Source of the DNA: Coprococcus sp.
GTDB taxonomy: Bacteria; Bacillota; Clostridia; Lachnospirales; Lachnospiraceae
NCBI GenBank assembly: GCA_022793995.1
Contig: JAAWDY010000021.1
Location: 1-64,000 of the forward strand
Direction of reading: 5' to 3'
Length of the DNA: 64,000 bases
The translations under genes and the position numbers were made by a program. Numbering within the stretch: the first letter of the stretch is position 1; every line of letters begins with the position of its first letter. Shown here one piece after another: positions 17,407 to 25,615 of the stretch. Under the pieces are notes generated by a model. That model was not told the DNA's origin. It did no database searches and saw only the letters and a program-made list of their open reading frames with translations.

Positions 17407-17429
17407 CAGATATAAAAAATTATATAGAC

Positions 17430-17459
17430 TTGACAAGCCCGTACTAAGAGGAATATAAT
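17430..17459 (+). promoter_or_regulatory. Promoter of the surface-polysaccharide operon
   Basis: TTGACA (17430-17435) and TATAAT (17454-17459) with an 18-base spacer lie about 80 bases before the first gene. This is the only strong promoter found before the long co-directional locus. Confidence 0.75.
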
Positions 17460-17537
17460 AACCAAAGGTGCGGCTTTTGGATTAATATGTAGAAAAATAT
17501 ACGATTGTTTTTATATAGAAGACGGAGGTTAGACAAT

Positions 17538-18263
17538 GTGGAAGGCTACATCGATATGCATAGTCACATATTGCCGGGGGTAGACGATGGGGCGAGAGAT
17601 GTCGACGAGATGAGAGAAATGCTTCGGATCGCTTATGAAGAGGGGATTCGGTGTATTATCGCGACTCCCCATTACCATCCAAGGAGGGGTCATGCGTCTC
17701 CTGGGAAGTTGAAAGAACAGACGATTTTACTTCGCAGAGAAGCCCATGCTATAGATGAAAGATTTCGCATTTATCTGGGAACAGAGATATATTTTGGACA
17801 AGAAGTTGTTGAAAAGATAAGAAGCGGCCGTATTCTGACGATGAATGGAAGGAACTATGTATTAGTAGAATTTTCGCCTTCCGATCCGAGCGATTATATC
17901 TGCCAAAGTGTACAGAAGCTTCAGGTCAACGGCTATGAGGTGATCGTCGCACATGTAGAGCGATACGCTTCCCTTGTGTCTGACATGGAGCAGATCTATC
18001 GTCTCCATGAGATGGGAGTACATCTTCAAGTCAATGCCGGCAGCATTATCGGAGAGAACGGGTGGAAGACCAAAAAATTCATAAAGAAATTAATGAAAGA
18101 AGATATGCTGTTCTGTGTTGGTACAGATGCTCATCGCTCGGATAGCAGGCAACCCCGTATGAGGGAAGCAGCGGAGTATGTCGAGAAAAAATTTGGCGGT
18201 GAATATATGCGGCAGATATTTTTCAGCAACGCAAAGAAAATGCTGAGGAAAGTTGACAGATAA
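17538..18263 (+). CDS. CpsB/YwqE-type tyrosine-protein phosphatase (PHP fold)
   Basis: The enzyme dephosphorylates the partner tyrosine kinase that controls capsule/EPS chain length. The 241-residue protein has the PHP metal motifs DMHSHILPGVDDGARD, ATPHYHP, VEFSP, VAHVERY and GTDAHRSDSR. The GTG at 17538 has GGAGG 9 bases upstream and precedes the conserved DMHSH by five residues; an earlier TTG (17505) has no ribosome site. It opens the polysaccharide operon with the Wzz and kinase genes, the usual Gram-positive regulatory module. Confidence 0.9.
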   Translation: MEGYIDMHSHILPGVDDGARDVDEMREMLRIAYEEGIRCIIATPHYHPRRGHASPGKLKEQTILLRREAHAIDERFRIYLGTEIYFGQEVVEKIRSGRILTMNGRNYVLVEFSPSDPSDYICQSVQKLQVNGYEVIVAHVERYASLVSDMEQIYRLHEMGVHLQVNAGSIIGENGWKTKKFIKKLMKEDMLFCVGTDAHRSDSRQPRMREAAEYVEKKFGGEYMRQIFFSNAKKMLRKVDR

Positions 18264-18283
18264 ACCTTGGAAAGGATAAGAAC

Positions 18284-19039
18284 ATGCAGCTTGAGAAAGA
18301 TGAAGAGATAGAGATTGACTTAAAAGAACTGTTTTTTGAACTGCTGGGACATTGGAAGACTCTCTTGGCGTCCACGGTGATGGTGGCGGCTATCGCGCTG
18401 ATTATCAGTAAGTTTATTCTAGTGCCGCAATATCAGTCTACCTCGGCCTTATACGTGCTTAGCAATTCCATCACGAGTTTGGCGGATATTCAGATTGGTA
18501 CGAGTCTTACCTATGATTATATGGTAGTTGTCGAGGGAAGACCTGTGTTGGAACAGGTAATAGAGAATTTGGATTTGGAAGAGAATTACGCAACATTGGG
18601 TGCGAAGATATCCCTTAATAATCCGTCCAACTCCCGAATCTTGGAGATTACGGTGACGGATAAAGATCCGGATCATGCAAAGGCGATTGCGGATGAGATG
18701 GCTACAGTGGCGTCAGACTATATTGCTCTTAAGATGGACCAGTCCCCGCCAACGATCATCCAGAACGGATATGCTGACGGAGCGCCGGTAAGTCCGAGCG
18801 TCATGCGGAACTCTCTGATCGGAGCGTTAGCAGGATTTTTCCTTGCGGCAGCAGTCATTGTGATAACCTATCTGCTGAATGATACGATTATGACGGCTGA
18901 GGATGTGGAGAAGAAGCTGGGCCTCAATCTTCTCGGTACATTGCCTGAGGTAGTGCATGAGGATGATGGCGAGAATGCAGGACAGAAAAAGAGAAAGAAA
19001 AAGAAGAAGAAAAGCGAGAGTCCTTCTGAAACGAATTAA
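18284..19039 (+). CDS. Wzz/CapA-type chain-length modulator, kinase activator
   Basis: The 251-residue membrane protein has two transmembrane segments (LLASTVMVAAIALIISKFIL near residue 30, and LIGALAGFFLAAAVIVITYLL near 190) flanking an extracytoplasmic region with the typical YQSTSALYVLS and ...PGxPxSPS-like APVSPSVMRN motifs. The lysine-rich cytoplasmic C-tail (KKRKKKKKKSESP) probably contacts the cognate BY-kinase encoded next. In Gram-positive systems this protein and the kinase together act as the Wzc equivalent, setting polymer length. Confidence 0.88.
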   Translation: MQLEKDEEIEIDLKELFFELLGHWKTLLASTVMVAAIALIISKFILVPQYQSTSALYVLSNSITSLADIQIGTSLTYDYMVVVEGRPVLEQVIENLDLEENYATLGAKISLNNPSNSRILEITVTDKDPDHAKAIADEMATVASDYIALKMDQSPPTIIQNGYADGAPVSPSVMRNSLIGALAGFFLAAAVIVITYLLNDTIMTAEDVEKKLGLNLLGTLPEVVHEDDGENAGQKKRKKKKKKSESPSETN

Positions 19040-19072
19040 AACAGAAGAGTACATAAGAAGGGAGCAGGTATA

Positions 19073-19825
19073 GTGGAATCGGTATCGCTTGGCAATATAA
19101 GAGAACAGGAATATGCGATGAAGGAATCCCTTCGTGCACTTAAGACGAATATACAGTTTTGCGGTGATGATATCCAGACGATATTAATCACCAGTTCGAT
19201 TCCGAATGAAGGGAAAAGCACGGTTTCGATGGATCTGGCGCGGTCTTTGACAGAATCGGGGAAGCGTGTGCTTATGATCGATACAGATATGAGAAAGTCC
19301 GTGCTGGTTGGGCGTCTCCGTGCGAAAAGCGGCACGGGCGAGGAAATTTATGGATTGTCTCACTTTCTCTCTGGACAGAAAGGGTTAAATGAGGTAATGT
19401 ATTCTACAGATATCCCTAAACTTTTTATGATTTTTGCGGGACCTTCTGTTCCGAACCCGACGGAGATCTTGGACAAAAAATATTTCAGAGATTTAATAGA
19501 ATTTGGTAAGAAGCATTTTGACTATATCCTGCTTGACTGTGCTCCACTTGGAGCCGCCATCGATGCGGCGGTCATTGCAAAATACTGTGATGGAGGAATC
19601 ATCGTGATCGCACAAGGAATGGCGAATGTACGTATGATCAACGGCGCAAAGAAGCAGCTTGAAGCATCCGGCGTACGGATTCTGGGGGCTGTCCTCAACA
19701 AGGTGAAGATGAAGAAGAGCGGATATGGCAGTTATTACGGTGGCTACTACGGTAGTTATTATGGCAGCTATTACGGAAGTTACTATGATAGGAATGAAGA
19801 GAAGGATAAGAAGGCAGCGAAATGA
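19073..19825 (+). CDS. CpsD/CapB-type bacterial tyrosine kinase
   Basis: The 250-residue BY-kinase has a Walker A loop SSIPNEGKSTVS, Walker A' VLMIDTDMRKS and Walker B YILLDCAPLG. Its C-terminus is a tyrosine cluster of repeated YGSYYG units (12-base DNA repeats, about 19722-19790) that would be autophosphorylated. The GTG start at 19073 has AAGGGAGCAGG upstream. The Walker B region reads DCAPLG rather than the common DxPP, a modest deviation. It overlaps the next gene by 4 bases and acts with the preceding membrane activator and phosphatase. Confidence 0.92.
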   Translation: MESVSLGNIREQEYAMKESLRALKTNIQFCGDDIQTILITSSIPNEGKSTVSMDLARSLTESGKRVLMIDTDMRKSVLVGRLRAKSGTGEEIYGLSHFLSGQKGLNEVMYSTDIPKLFMIFAGPSVPNPTEILDKKYFRDLIEFGKKHFDYILLDCAPLGAAIDAAVIAKYCDGGIIVIAQGMANVRMINGAKKQLEASGVRILGAVLNKVKMKKSGYGSYYGGYYGSYYGSYYGSYYDRNEEKDKKAAK

Positions 19826-21102
19826 AATTACCGCGGAATGTATTTCAGTTATTGCTTGTGCTGGAAGTAGCGGCGCTCGTCGTGGTCATAATATTTGGGG
19901 TAATACATAATGCACAGAGGGCGGCGATGAAAACAGATAAGCCGGTATCGAATATACAGGCTGATAAAGATGCCGACAGAGAAGAATTTGTCGCAAAGAA
20001 GGATGATACAGAGGAAATATCCGACGATGAGGAAGGAACAGAGACACCGAAGGAACTGCAGCCAGCAGTTTTTTCAGAAGAGGTAACAGCAAAGCTTGCG
20101 GCCATGACGCTAGAAGAAAAAGTGGCACAGATGTTCCTAATCACTCCGGAGGCTTTGACTCATACAGATACGGTGGAAGTTGCGGGCGAGGGCACAAAAA
20201 CTGCAGTCAGCAACTATCCTGTCGGAGGCTTGGTTTATGCTTCCGCGAATTTTAAGAATGCCCAGCAAACACAGGCTCTTTTTTCGGGAGTGCAGCAGTT
20301 CAGTAATGAACGGATCGGGCTTCCTATGTTCCTTGCAATCCAGGAAGTGGGCGGAAGTGACAATTCGCCGCTCGCTGCAGCAAATGGATTCCAGCAACAG
20401 CCTTCACCGGCAGAGATTGGAGCAAGCGGAAAGCCTGAGGAAGCAGGAAAAGCTGCAGATGGAATTGCCTCATATATGGTTCAGGCAGGAATGAATTTGA
20501 ACCTGATGCCAGTGGCAGAGCTTGCGGGAGGAACTGATGCCGCACATGACACTATGTGCTATGGAACCGATGCTTCAACGGCGTCTGCGATGGTGGCGGA
20601 AGCTGTAAATGCAAGCCGTGTAAAAGGGCTTCACACAGCGGTTGGGATTTTCCCGGGCAAAGGGATCGACGGCAGCACGGAAGAAGGCTGGGAAGCTTGG
20701 AAGAACAGTAATGTTCTTGTATTTCAGTCATGTGTGAATGCGGGGACCGATTGTATAATAATGGGTAATGTAACATGCGAAAAACTGACGGGCGAGGCAG
20801 AACTTTTTTGCTCTATGTCAAAGGATGCGGTCTATTACCTGAGAAATGATTTGGGATATACAGGAATCCTGATGACAGATTCTTTGTCAGAGGAAGCTGT
20901 GACCGGAAAATATTCTTCCGGAGAAGTAGCGGTTATGGCTGTAAAGAGCGGGATAAATATGATTTACCGCCCCGCGAATTTTGAAGAAGCGTACCAGGCC
21001 ATTCTGGACGCGGTAAATAATAGCGAGATACCAATAGAGACAATAGATCAGGCAGTAGGATACATACTAACGCAGAAGCTTGCCATGGCAGGCGGAGCAT
21101 AA
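19822..21102 (+). CDS. Membrane-anchored GH3-like protein with degenerate active site
   Basis: The 426-residue protein has an N-terminal anchor (FQLLLVLEVAALVVVIIFGVI), an acidic linker and a glycoside hydrolase family 3 barrel starting LAAMTLEEKVAQMFLITPE. Several catalytic-region motifs differ from NagZ-type enzymes. The substrate-binding IAxDxEGGxVxR reads LAIQEVGGSDNS, and the KHFPGHGxxxxDSH loop reads AVGIFPGKGIDGSTEEG, losing its histidines. The nucleophile-like Asp in GILMTDSLSEEAV is kept. It may bind rather than cut glycans (inference). Translational coupling to the tyrosine kinase and position before the LCP gene point to a role in polymer assembly or attachment at the membrane. Confidence 0.78.
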   Translation: MKLPRNVFQLLLVLEVAALVVVIIFGVIHNAQRAAMKTDKPVSNIQADKDADREEFVAKKDDTEEISDDEEGTETPKELQPAVFSEEVTAKLAAMTLEEKVAQMFLITPEALTHTDTVEVAGEGTKTAVSNYPVGGLVYASANFKNAQQTQALFSGVQQFSNERIGLPMFLAIQEVGGSDNSPLAAANGFQQQPSPAEIGASGKPEEAGKAADGIASYMVQAGMNLNLMPVAELAGGTDAAHDTMCYGTDASTASAMVAEAVNASRVKGLHTAVGIFPGKGIDGSTEEGWEAWKNSNVLVFQSCVNAGTDCIIMGNVTCEKLTGEAELFCSMSKDAVYYLRNDLGYTGILMTDSLSEEAVTGKYSSGEVAVMAVKSGINMIYRPANFEEAYQAILDAVNNSEIPIETIDQAVGYILTQKLAMAGGA

Positions 21103-21150
21103 TGTTTGAATCGTCTTCGGCGATGAATAGAAAGAGGAAAGGGAAAGACC

Positions 21151-22188
21151 ATGAGAGACGAACTGGATTTTGATCCGGAAGAAAGACCTCAAAAGAGGAT
21201 GCCGATTTTGATTTTGTCCACAGTGATCGTGGTCATGCTGGTTATAACAGCCGCGATCGCACTGCAGAAGCCGCGTAGAGCGGTCAGCGAGAATAAAACG
21301 CCGGCTGCCTCAGAGAATCAACAGGAAAAATGGCAGGAAGGCGTAATTAGATACCAGGGCAAATCTTATAAATATAATAGCAATATAAGAGCCTATCTTT
21401 TTATGGGTGTTGATAAGGATGAGCCGGTTGAGACCGCGAAAGACAATATCAGCGGCGGTCAGTCCGACGCAATGTTTCTCGTGGCGACAAATTCAGCCGA
21501 TGAGACGATTTCCGTAATCACGATTAACCGGAATGCAATGACGAAGATAGAGATCTGTGATGAGCAAGGATTGAATAAAACAGAAGTGATGTCACAGATT
21601 TGCCTTCAGCATGGATATGGTGATGGAAAGCATTATAGTTGTTCTAAGTCGGTGGATGCAGTGTCCTATTTATTCTATAATATACCGATTAGTGGTTATC
21701 TTGCCCTTAATATGGGTGGGATTCCTGGATTAAACGATTCGATCGGCGGCGTGGAAGTCACCGTGTTGCAAGATCTTAGTTGGCCGGATAAAGGTGTGGA
21801 TCTCCATGAAGGAGAAACCGTGACTTTGAACGGGCAAGAAGCGTATACCTATCTGCGAAAGAGAGATACGAATGTATTTGACAGCGCAAGTGACCGCCTG
21901 CGCAGGCAAGAGCAGTATATCACTAGCTTCATGGCAAAAGCGAAGACTGCCATAGCAGGCAATGCAGATAAAGCATTGGGAATTTACAATTCAATTTCCG
22001 AATATCTGGTGACAGACGTAGATTTTGTGACATTAATTTCGGAATTGGTTACTTATGATCTTGCAGAGGATGGAGTACATACTGTCCCGGGAGAGACTGT
22101 CATGGGAGATGAATTTGAAGAGTTCTATGTAGACGACGACGCCTTGTATGAGCTTATTATTCAGATTTTCTATGAAGAGGTTAAATGA
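21151..22188 (+). CDS. LytR-CpsA-Psr (LCP) family glycopolymer ligase
   Basis: LCP enzymes transfer finished glycopolymers from the lipid carrier to peptidoglycan outside the membrane. The 345-residue protein has one N-terminal transmembrane helix (ILILSTVIVVMLVITAAIAL), then GQSDAMFLVATNSADETISVITINRNAM, DSIGGVEVTV, LNGQEAYTYLRKRDTNVFDSASDRLRRQEQYI, which correspond to the phosphate-binding Arg/Asp motifs. The usual SIPRD is replaced by TINRN, a conservative drift at one Arg motif. It probably attaches the product of this locus to the wall. Confidence 0.88.
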   Translation: MRDELDFDPEERPQKRMPILILSTVIVVMLVITAAIALQKPRRAVSENKTPAASENQQEKWQEGVIRYQGKSYKYNSNIRAYLFMGVDKDEPVETAKDNISGGQSDAMFLVATNSADETISVITINRNAMTKIEICDEQGLNKTEVMSQICLQHGYGDGKHYSCSKSVDAVSYLFYNIPISGYLALNMGGIPGLNDSIGGVEVTVLQDLSWPDKGVDLHEGETVTLNGQEAYTYLRKRDTNVFDSASDRLRRQEQYITSFMAKAKTAIAGNADKALGIYNSISEYLVTDVDFVTLISELVTYDLAEDGVHTVPGETVMGDEFEEFYVDDDALYELIIQIFYEEVK

Positions 22189-22290
22189 TTGGATGCCTAA
22201 TGACAGATATTTTGGTATTAGATGAGGCACTTTGTGTTTCATTTAATATATAGTACCACATGGAATACAGAAGAAAGGAGGAATGTGGAC

Positions 22291-22755
22291 ATGAAAAAGA
22301 AACTTGCGGCTCTGCTTGCAACAGTTATGATCCTGTCTATGGGAATGACGGCATTTGCAACGGATTCCAAAAATACTACAGATGAGCAGCCGGCTGGCGT
22401 GACAACGACAACGGATGGCGCGTCTGTAACAAAAGTAGACGATAAAGTCGTAGCTGAAGTAGGGACCAAAGCAGCAGCTATCAATAAGAACGCAAAAGTT
22501 CTTGCAGTGTTCGACCTGAACGGCCCGATAGGAAAGCCGATCACGTTGAATGTGGCTGGTGTAAAGAAGGGTGCTAACATCATCATTCTTCACAAGAAGG
22601 CAGACGGAACATGGGAAAGAATTAATCCGGATGCAGTGGGCGACGGCTATGTCATCGCAACATTTAAGAGTCTTTCAGAGGTAGCTGTTATTGAGCTTCC
22701 GGCTGCGAAAGCAACTGGAAACGGTACTTCACCAAAGACCGGATACCTGTTCTAG
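22291..22755 (+). CDS. Small secreted protein ending in an SPKTG sortase-like motif
   Basis: The 154-residue protein has a clear signal peptide (KKKLAALLATVMILSMGMTAFA) with cleavage likely after AFA. The mature domain of about 110 residues is beta-rich and unrecognised (ITLNVAGVKKGANIIILHKKADGTWE). The C-terminus is TSPKTGYLF and then stop. SPKTG resembles the sorting signal of many Lachnospiraceae wall proteins, but the hydrophobic segment and basic tail that normally follow are absent. The start at 22291 has AAGGAGG 9 bases upstream. A class B sortase gene follows, separated by a weak terminator. It may be a sortase substrate that lost its anchor, or be released. Confidence 0.7.
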   Translation: MKKKLAALLATVMILSMGMTAFATDSKNTTDEQPAGVTTTTDGASVTKVDDKVVAEVGTKAAAINKNAKVLAVFDLNGPIGKPITLNVAGVKKGANIIILHKKADGTWERINPDAVGDGYVIATFKSLSEVAVIELPAAKATGNGTSPKTGYLF

Positions 22756-22836
22756 AAAGGAAGAATATATTGCTTAAGCGTTATATTCCAATGTAGTAAA
22801 CAACATTCTAAATCAGAACATGTGGTCTAAGAGAAC

Positions 22837-22872
22837 GGGGGAGGCCGCTTGCGTGTCTCCCTTTGTTTTCTT
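22837..22872 (+). terminator. Weak rho-independent terminator
   Basis: GGGAG (22839-22843) pairs with CTCCC (22857-22861) across a 13-base loop, followed by TTTGTTTTCTT. It may reduce read-through from the secreted-protein gene into the sortase gene. Confidence 0.45.
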
Positions 22873-22969
22873 CTTGTGCCAGGGCGCTGGAACATGGATA
22901 GGGACAAGATCGCCCATTGGGCGGAAATGAAAATCGTCAATTCGGCGGTGAGAATTAAAGAGGATAACT

Positions 22970-23821
22970 ATGGAATCAAGAGAGAGAGAAACAGAACAGA
23001 AGGATCAGAAAAAAAAGCAGAATAAGCTATTATATATAATTTTAGTCTTGGTATTGGCGGCAGTACTGGCAGCCGTGTTCTTTGTTATGGGCAATAAGGG
23101 GGACGCGGGAAAAGAGGAGAAGCCTAAGGAGCCGCCTGCACAGGTCAAAGAAGAGAAGCCAGAGGAGAAGGAGCCGGAAGAGGAGAAGGTGGATATCCTT
23201 GCCGAGCTTGGGATCACGGTGCCAGAGAAGGAACTGGACTGGGAGGCCTTGTGGGAGGAAAATGAGGATATTTATGGATGGATCTATATTCCGGGGACCC
23301 CGGTGGATTATCCGGTGCTGCAGCATCCGACGGACAATGAATATTACCTGAACCATAACCTGGATGGGAGCGCGGGATTCCCGGGGTGCATCTATTCGGA
23401 GATGTGGAATAACCGGGGGTTCCTGGACCGGAACACGATTCTGTACGGCCATAATATGGACGACGAGACGGTGTTCAGCAGCCTGCTCCATTATGCGGAT
23501 GAAGAGTATTTTAACGCAAACCGTTACATATTTATCTATACGCCGGGCGGGGTGTATGTGTATGACATTTTTGCGGCGTATGAGCATAGCGACGAGCATC
23601 TTTTCTACAGCTATAACTATGTGAGCGACGCGGGGTATCAGGAGTATTTGGATATGGTGTTTGGGACGCGCGACATGGGTGCGCATTTCCGTGAAGGTGT
23701 GGAAGTGACGATCAAGAACCGGATCCTGACGCTGAGCACCTGTATCACGCCGAAACCGGACAAGCGTTTTTTGGTGCAGGGTGTGCTGGTGAACGACCCG
23801 GACCTTTACGGGGGAATATAG
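22970..23821 (+). CDS. srtB: Class B sortase
   Basis: The 283-residue protein has an N-terminal membrane helix (LLYIILVLVLAAVLAAVFFVM), a Lys/Glu/Pro-rich linker and a sortase domain starting ILAELGI...WEENEDIYGWIYIPGTPVDYP. The catalytic residues are visible: His in ILYGHNM, Cys in LSTCI and Arg in DKRFLVQGVL. Class B enzymes typically cleave NPxTG-like or variant motifs and attach proteins to the wall. Its position after the SPKTG protein suggests a dedicated pair, but that substrate lacks a normal sorting tail. It interrupts the polysaccharide locus between the LCP ligase and the initiating transferase. Confidence 0.9.
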   Translation: MESRERETEQKDQKKKQNKLLYIILVLVLAAVLAAVFFVMGNKGDAGKEEKPKEPPAQVKEEKPEEKEPEEEKVDILAELGITVPEKELDWEALWEENEDIYGWIYIPGTPVDYPVLQHPTDNEYYLNHNLDGSAGFPGCIYSEMWNNRGFLDRNTILYGHNMDDETVFSSLLHYADEEYFNANRYIFIYTPGGVYVYDIFAAYEHSDEHLFYSYNYVSDAGYQEYLDMVFGTRDMGAHFREGVEVTIKNRILTLSTCITPKPDKRFLVQGVLVNDPDLYGGI

Positions 23822-23843
23822 AATAAGAAGCAAAAAGACCTTT

Positions 23844-23896
23844 ATGCGCCCAACTGTGATTCGATTATTTCAACAATAAAAGTCCGGCGGGCGCAT
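23844..23896. other. Inverted repeat in the sortase/glycosyltransferase gap
   Basis: ATGCGCCC (23844-23851) pairs perfectly with GGGCGCAT (23889-23896) across a 37-base AT-rich loop. There is no T-tract, so it is not a standard terminator. It could be an RNA stem within the operon message or a protein-binding site. The rest of the 169-base gap shows only a Shine-Dalgarno-like GGAGA. Confidence 0.35.
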
Positions 23897-23990
23897 TTAG
23901 TATATCAGAATGGAATTGATTGACAGGGATGGAATTTTAGTGAAAGAAGATACATGTTTCTGAGGAGACAGACGAGGCAGGGGATGTAAG

Positions 23991-25466
23991 ATGTACAGAC
24001 GGGGAAAAAGCGGATGGTTCAAGCATCTTGATTTTATGATGTTGGATATGTTGTGCCTGGAGCTGGCGCTGATGGCGGCGTATATGGTACGTAATGGCTT
24101 TGTGAAACCGTTCGACGACGAGCGTTATGCCAGGCTGGGAGTAGTCATTCTGTTATTACATGTATGTATCGTCTTTTTCTTTGACAGTTATAAGAGCATT
24201 GTAAAGCGTGGATATTTGATTGAGATAAAAGCGGTATTGAAACATAATACGCTCCTTTTATGTGCCGTATTTGTATATTTGTTTGCTACAAAGCAGTCGG
24301 TCGTGTATTCTCGGCTTATTCTTACTCTGATGTGGGAGATTGGTTTCTGCTTTATGATTGTGGCAAGATTGGCGTGGAAACGGGTGGTACGCAAGTGGAT
24401 TCGGAAAGATAAACGGAAGCGGTCTGTTCTGATTGTGGCGGATTCTGACAGGATCGAGCAGATCGTACAGACACTTGAGAAAGAGTATTATCCGGATTTT
24501 GAGCTTGTGGGAGCTGTCGTGTTAGAAGACAGCTTGGTGCAACATGGCGGCAATGGGGAAATCTTAAAGGGGAATGACAGCGGTAAAGAGGACGTTATTT
24601 TGAAAGAAGATATCTGCGGAGTGCCGGTAGTGGCAACAGCTGGAACGCTCCTTCAATATGTGAAACAGCATGTGATCGACGAGGTATTCCTGGGAACGTC
24701 GAGGGAAGAGACGCGTATGGAAATGCTGATCAATCATCTCATCAATATGGGGGTGATTGTGCATGTGAATATTTTCCAGATCGGGAGTAATTTTGATAAT
24801 AAGATCGTGGAGCGTTTTGGACAGTATACAGTGGTGTCGATTGGGACGAAGTTTGAAAGCGATTGGAAGTTTCTTGTAAAAAGATGTATGGATATCGTGG
24901 GCTCGATCGTGGGAATTTTGTTTACAGGGATTATATTTGTGATTTTTGCGCCAATCATTTATGTGCAGTCTCCAGGTCCGATTTTTTTCTCACAGATACG
25001 GGTGGGGAGGAATGGGAGGAAGTTTAAGTTGTATAAGTTCCGTTCCATGTACCCGGATGCGGAGGAGAGGAAGAAGGAGCTGATGGAGCAGAATAAGATG
25101 CAGGGTTTGATGTTTAAGTTGGATAATGACCCGCGGATCATTCCGGTTGGAAGATTTATGCGAAGGACCAGTCTGGACGAGTTTCCACAGTTTTGGAATG
25201 TACTAAGGGGAGATATGAGCCTGGTGGGGACGCGTCCGCCTACGGTGGATGAGTATGAGCAGTATGAGAGCCACCACAAGATGCGTCTTGCGGCAAAGCC
25301 TGGGATTACGGGGATGTGGCAGGTGAGTGGGAGGAGTAATATTGTGGATTTTGAGGAGGTTGTGGCGCTGGACGCGAAGTATATCAGTGAGTGGGATTTG
25401 AGTTTGGATCTGAAGATTTTGTGGAAGACGCTCAAAGTGCTGATGGCACAGGATGGGGCGGTGTAG
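23991..25466 (+). CDS. Undecaprenyl-phosphate sugar-phosphate transferase (initiating enzyme)
   Basis: The enzyme transfers a sugar-1-phosphate to undecaprenyl phosphate, starting polymer assembly on the cytoplasmic face. The 491-residue protein has four N-terminal membrane segments, a CoA-binding-like central domain, a fifth helix (MDIVGSIVGILFTGIIFVIFAPIIY) and the C-terminal bacterial sugar transferase domain with SPGPIFFSQIRVGRNGRKF, YKFRSMYPDAEERK, RRTSLDEFPQFWNVLRGDM, GTRPPT and KPGITGMWQVSGRS. This is the long WbaP/EpsE type, usually specific for glucose- or galactose-1-phosphate; the specificity here is not proven. Confidence 0.93.
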   Translation: MYRRGKSGWFKHLDFMMLDMLCLELALMAAYMVRNGFVKPFDDERYARLGVVILLLHVCIVFFFDSYKSIVKRGYLIEIKAVLKHNTLLLCAVFVYLFATKQSVVYSRLILTLMWEIGFCFMIVARLAWKRVVRKWIRKDKRKRSVLIVADSDRIEQIVQTLEKEYYPDFELVGAVVLEDSLVQHGGNGEILKGNDSGKEDVILKEDICGVPVVATAGTLLQYVKQHVIDEVFLGTSREETRMEMLINHLINMGVIVHVNIFQIGSNFDNKIVERFGQYTVVSIGTKFESDWKFLVKRCMDIVGSIVGILFTGIIFVIFAPIIYVQSPGPIFFSQIRVGRNGRKFKLYKFRSMYPDAEERKKELMEQNKMQGLMFKLDNDPRIIPVGRFMRRTSLDEFPQFWNVLRGDMSLVGTRPPTVDEYEQYESHHKMRLAAKPGITGMWQVSGRSNIVDFEEVVALDAKYISEWDLSLDLKILWKTLKVLMAQDGAV

Positions 25467-25615
25467 GGGGAAGTTATAAAAAAATACTTATAAAGAAACA
25501 AAGTGTATTCTTGTAACTAAATCAATTATATTATGGAAGCGTCAAACTATAAAATCTGTTTTTACGGAATCAAATAAACCACTGCTAATGAAGTAAAATG
25601 ACTGGAGTAATAAGG

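Noticed and set aside
19722..19790. Short tandem repeats as a CRISPR array or microsatellite outside genes
   Set aside because: Units are 12 bases, in frame and encode the tyrosine tail of the BY-kinase. No spacers.
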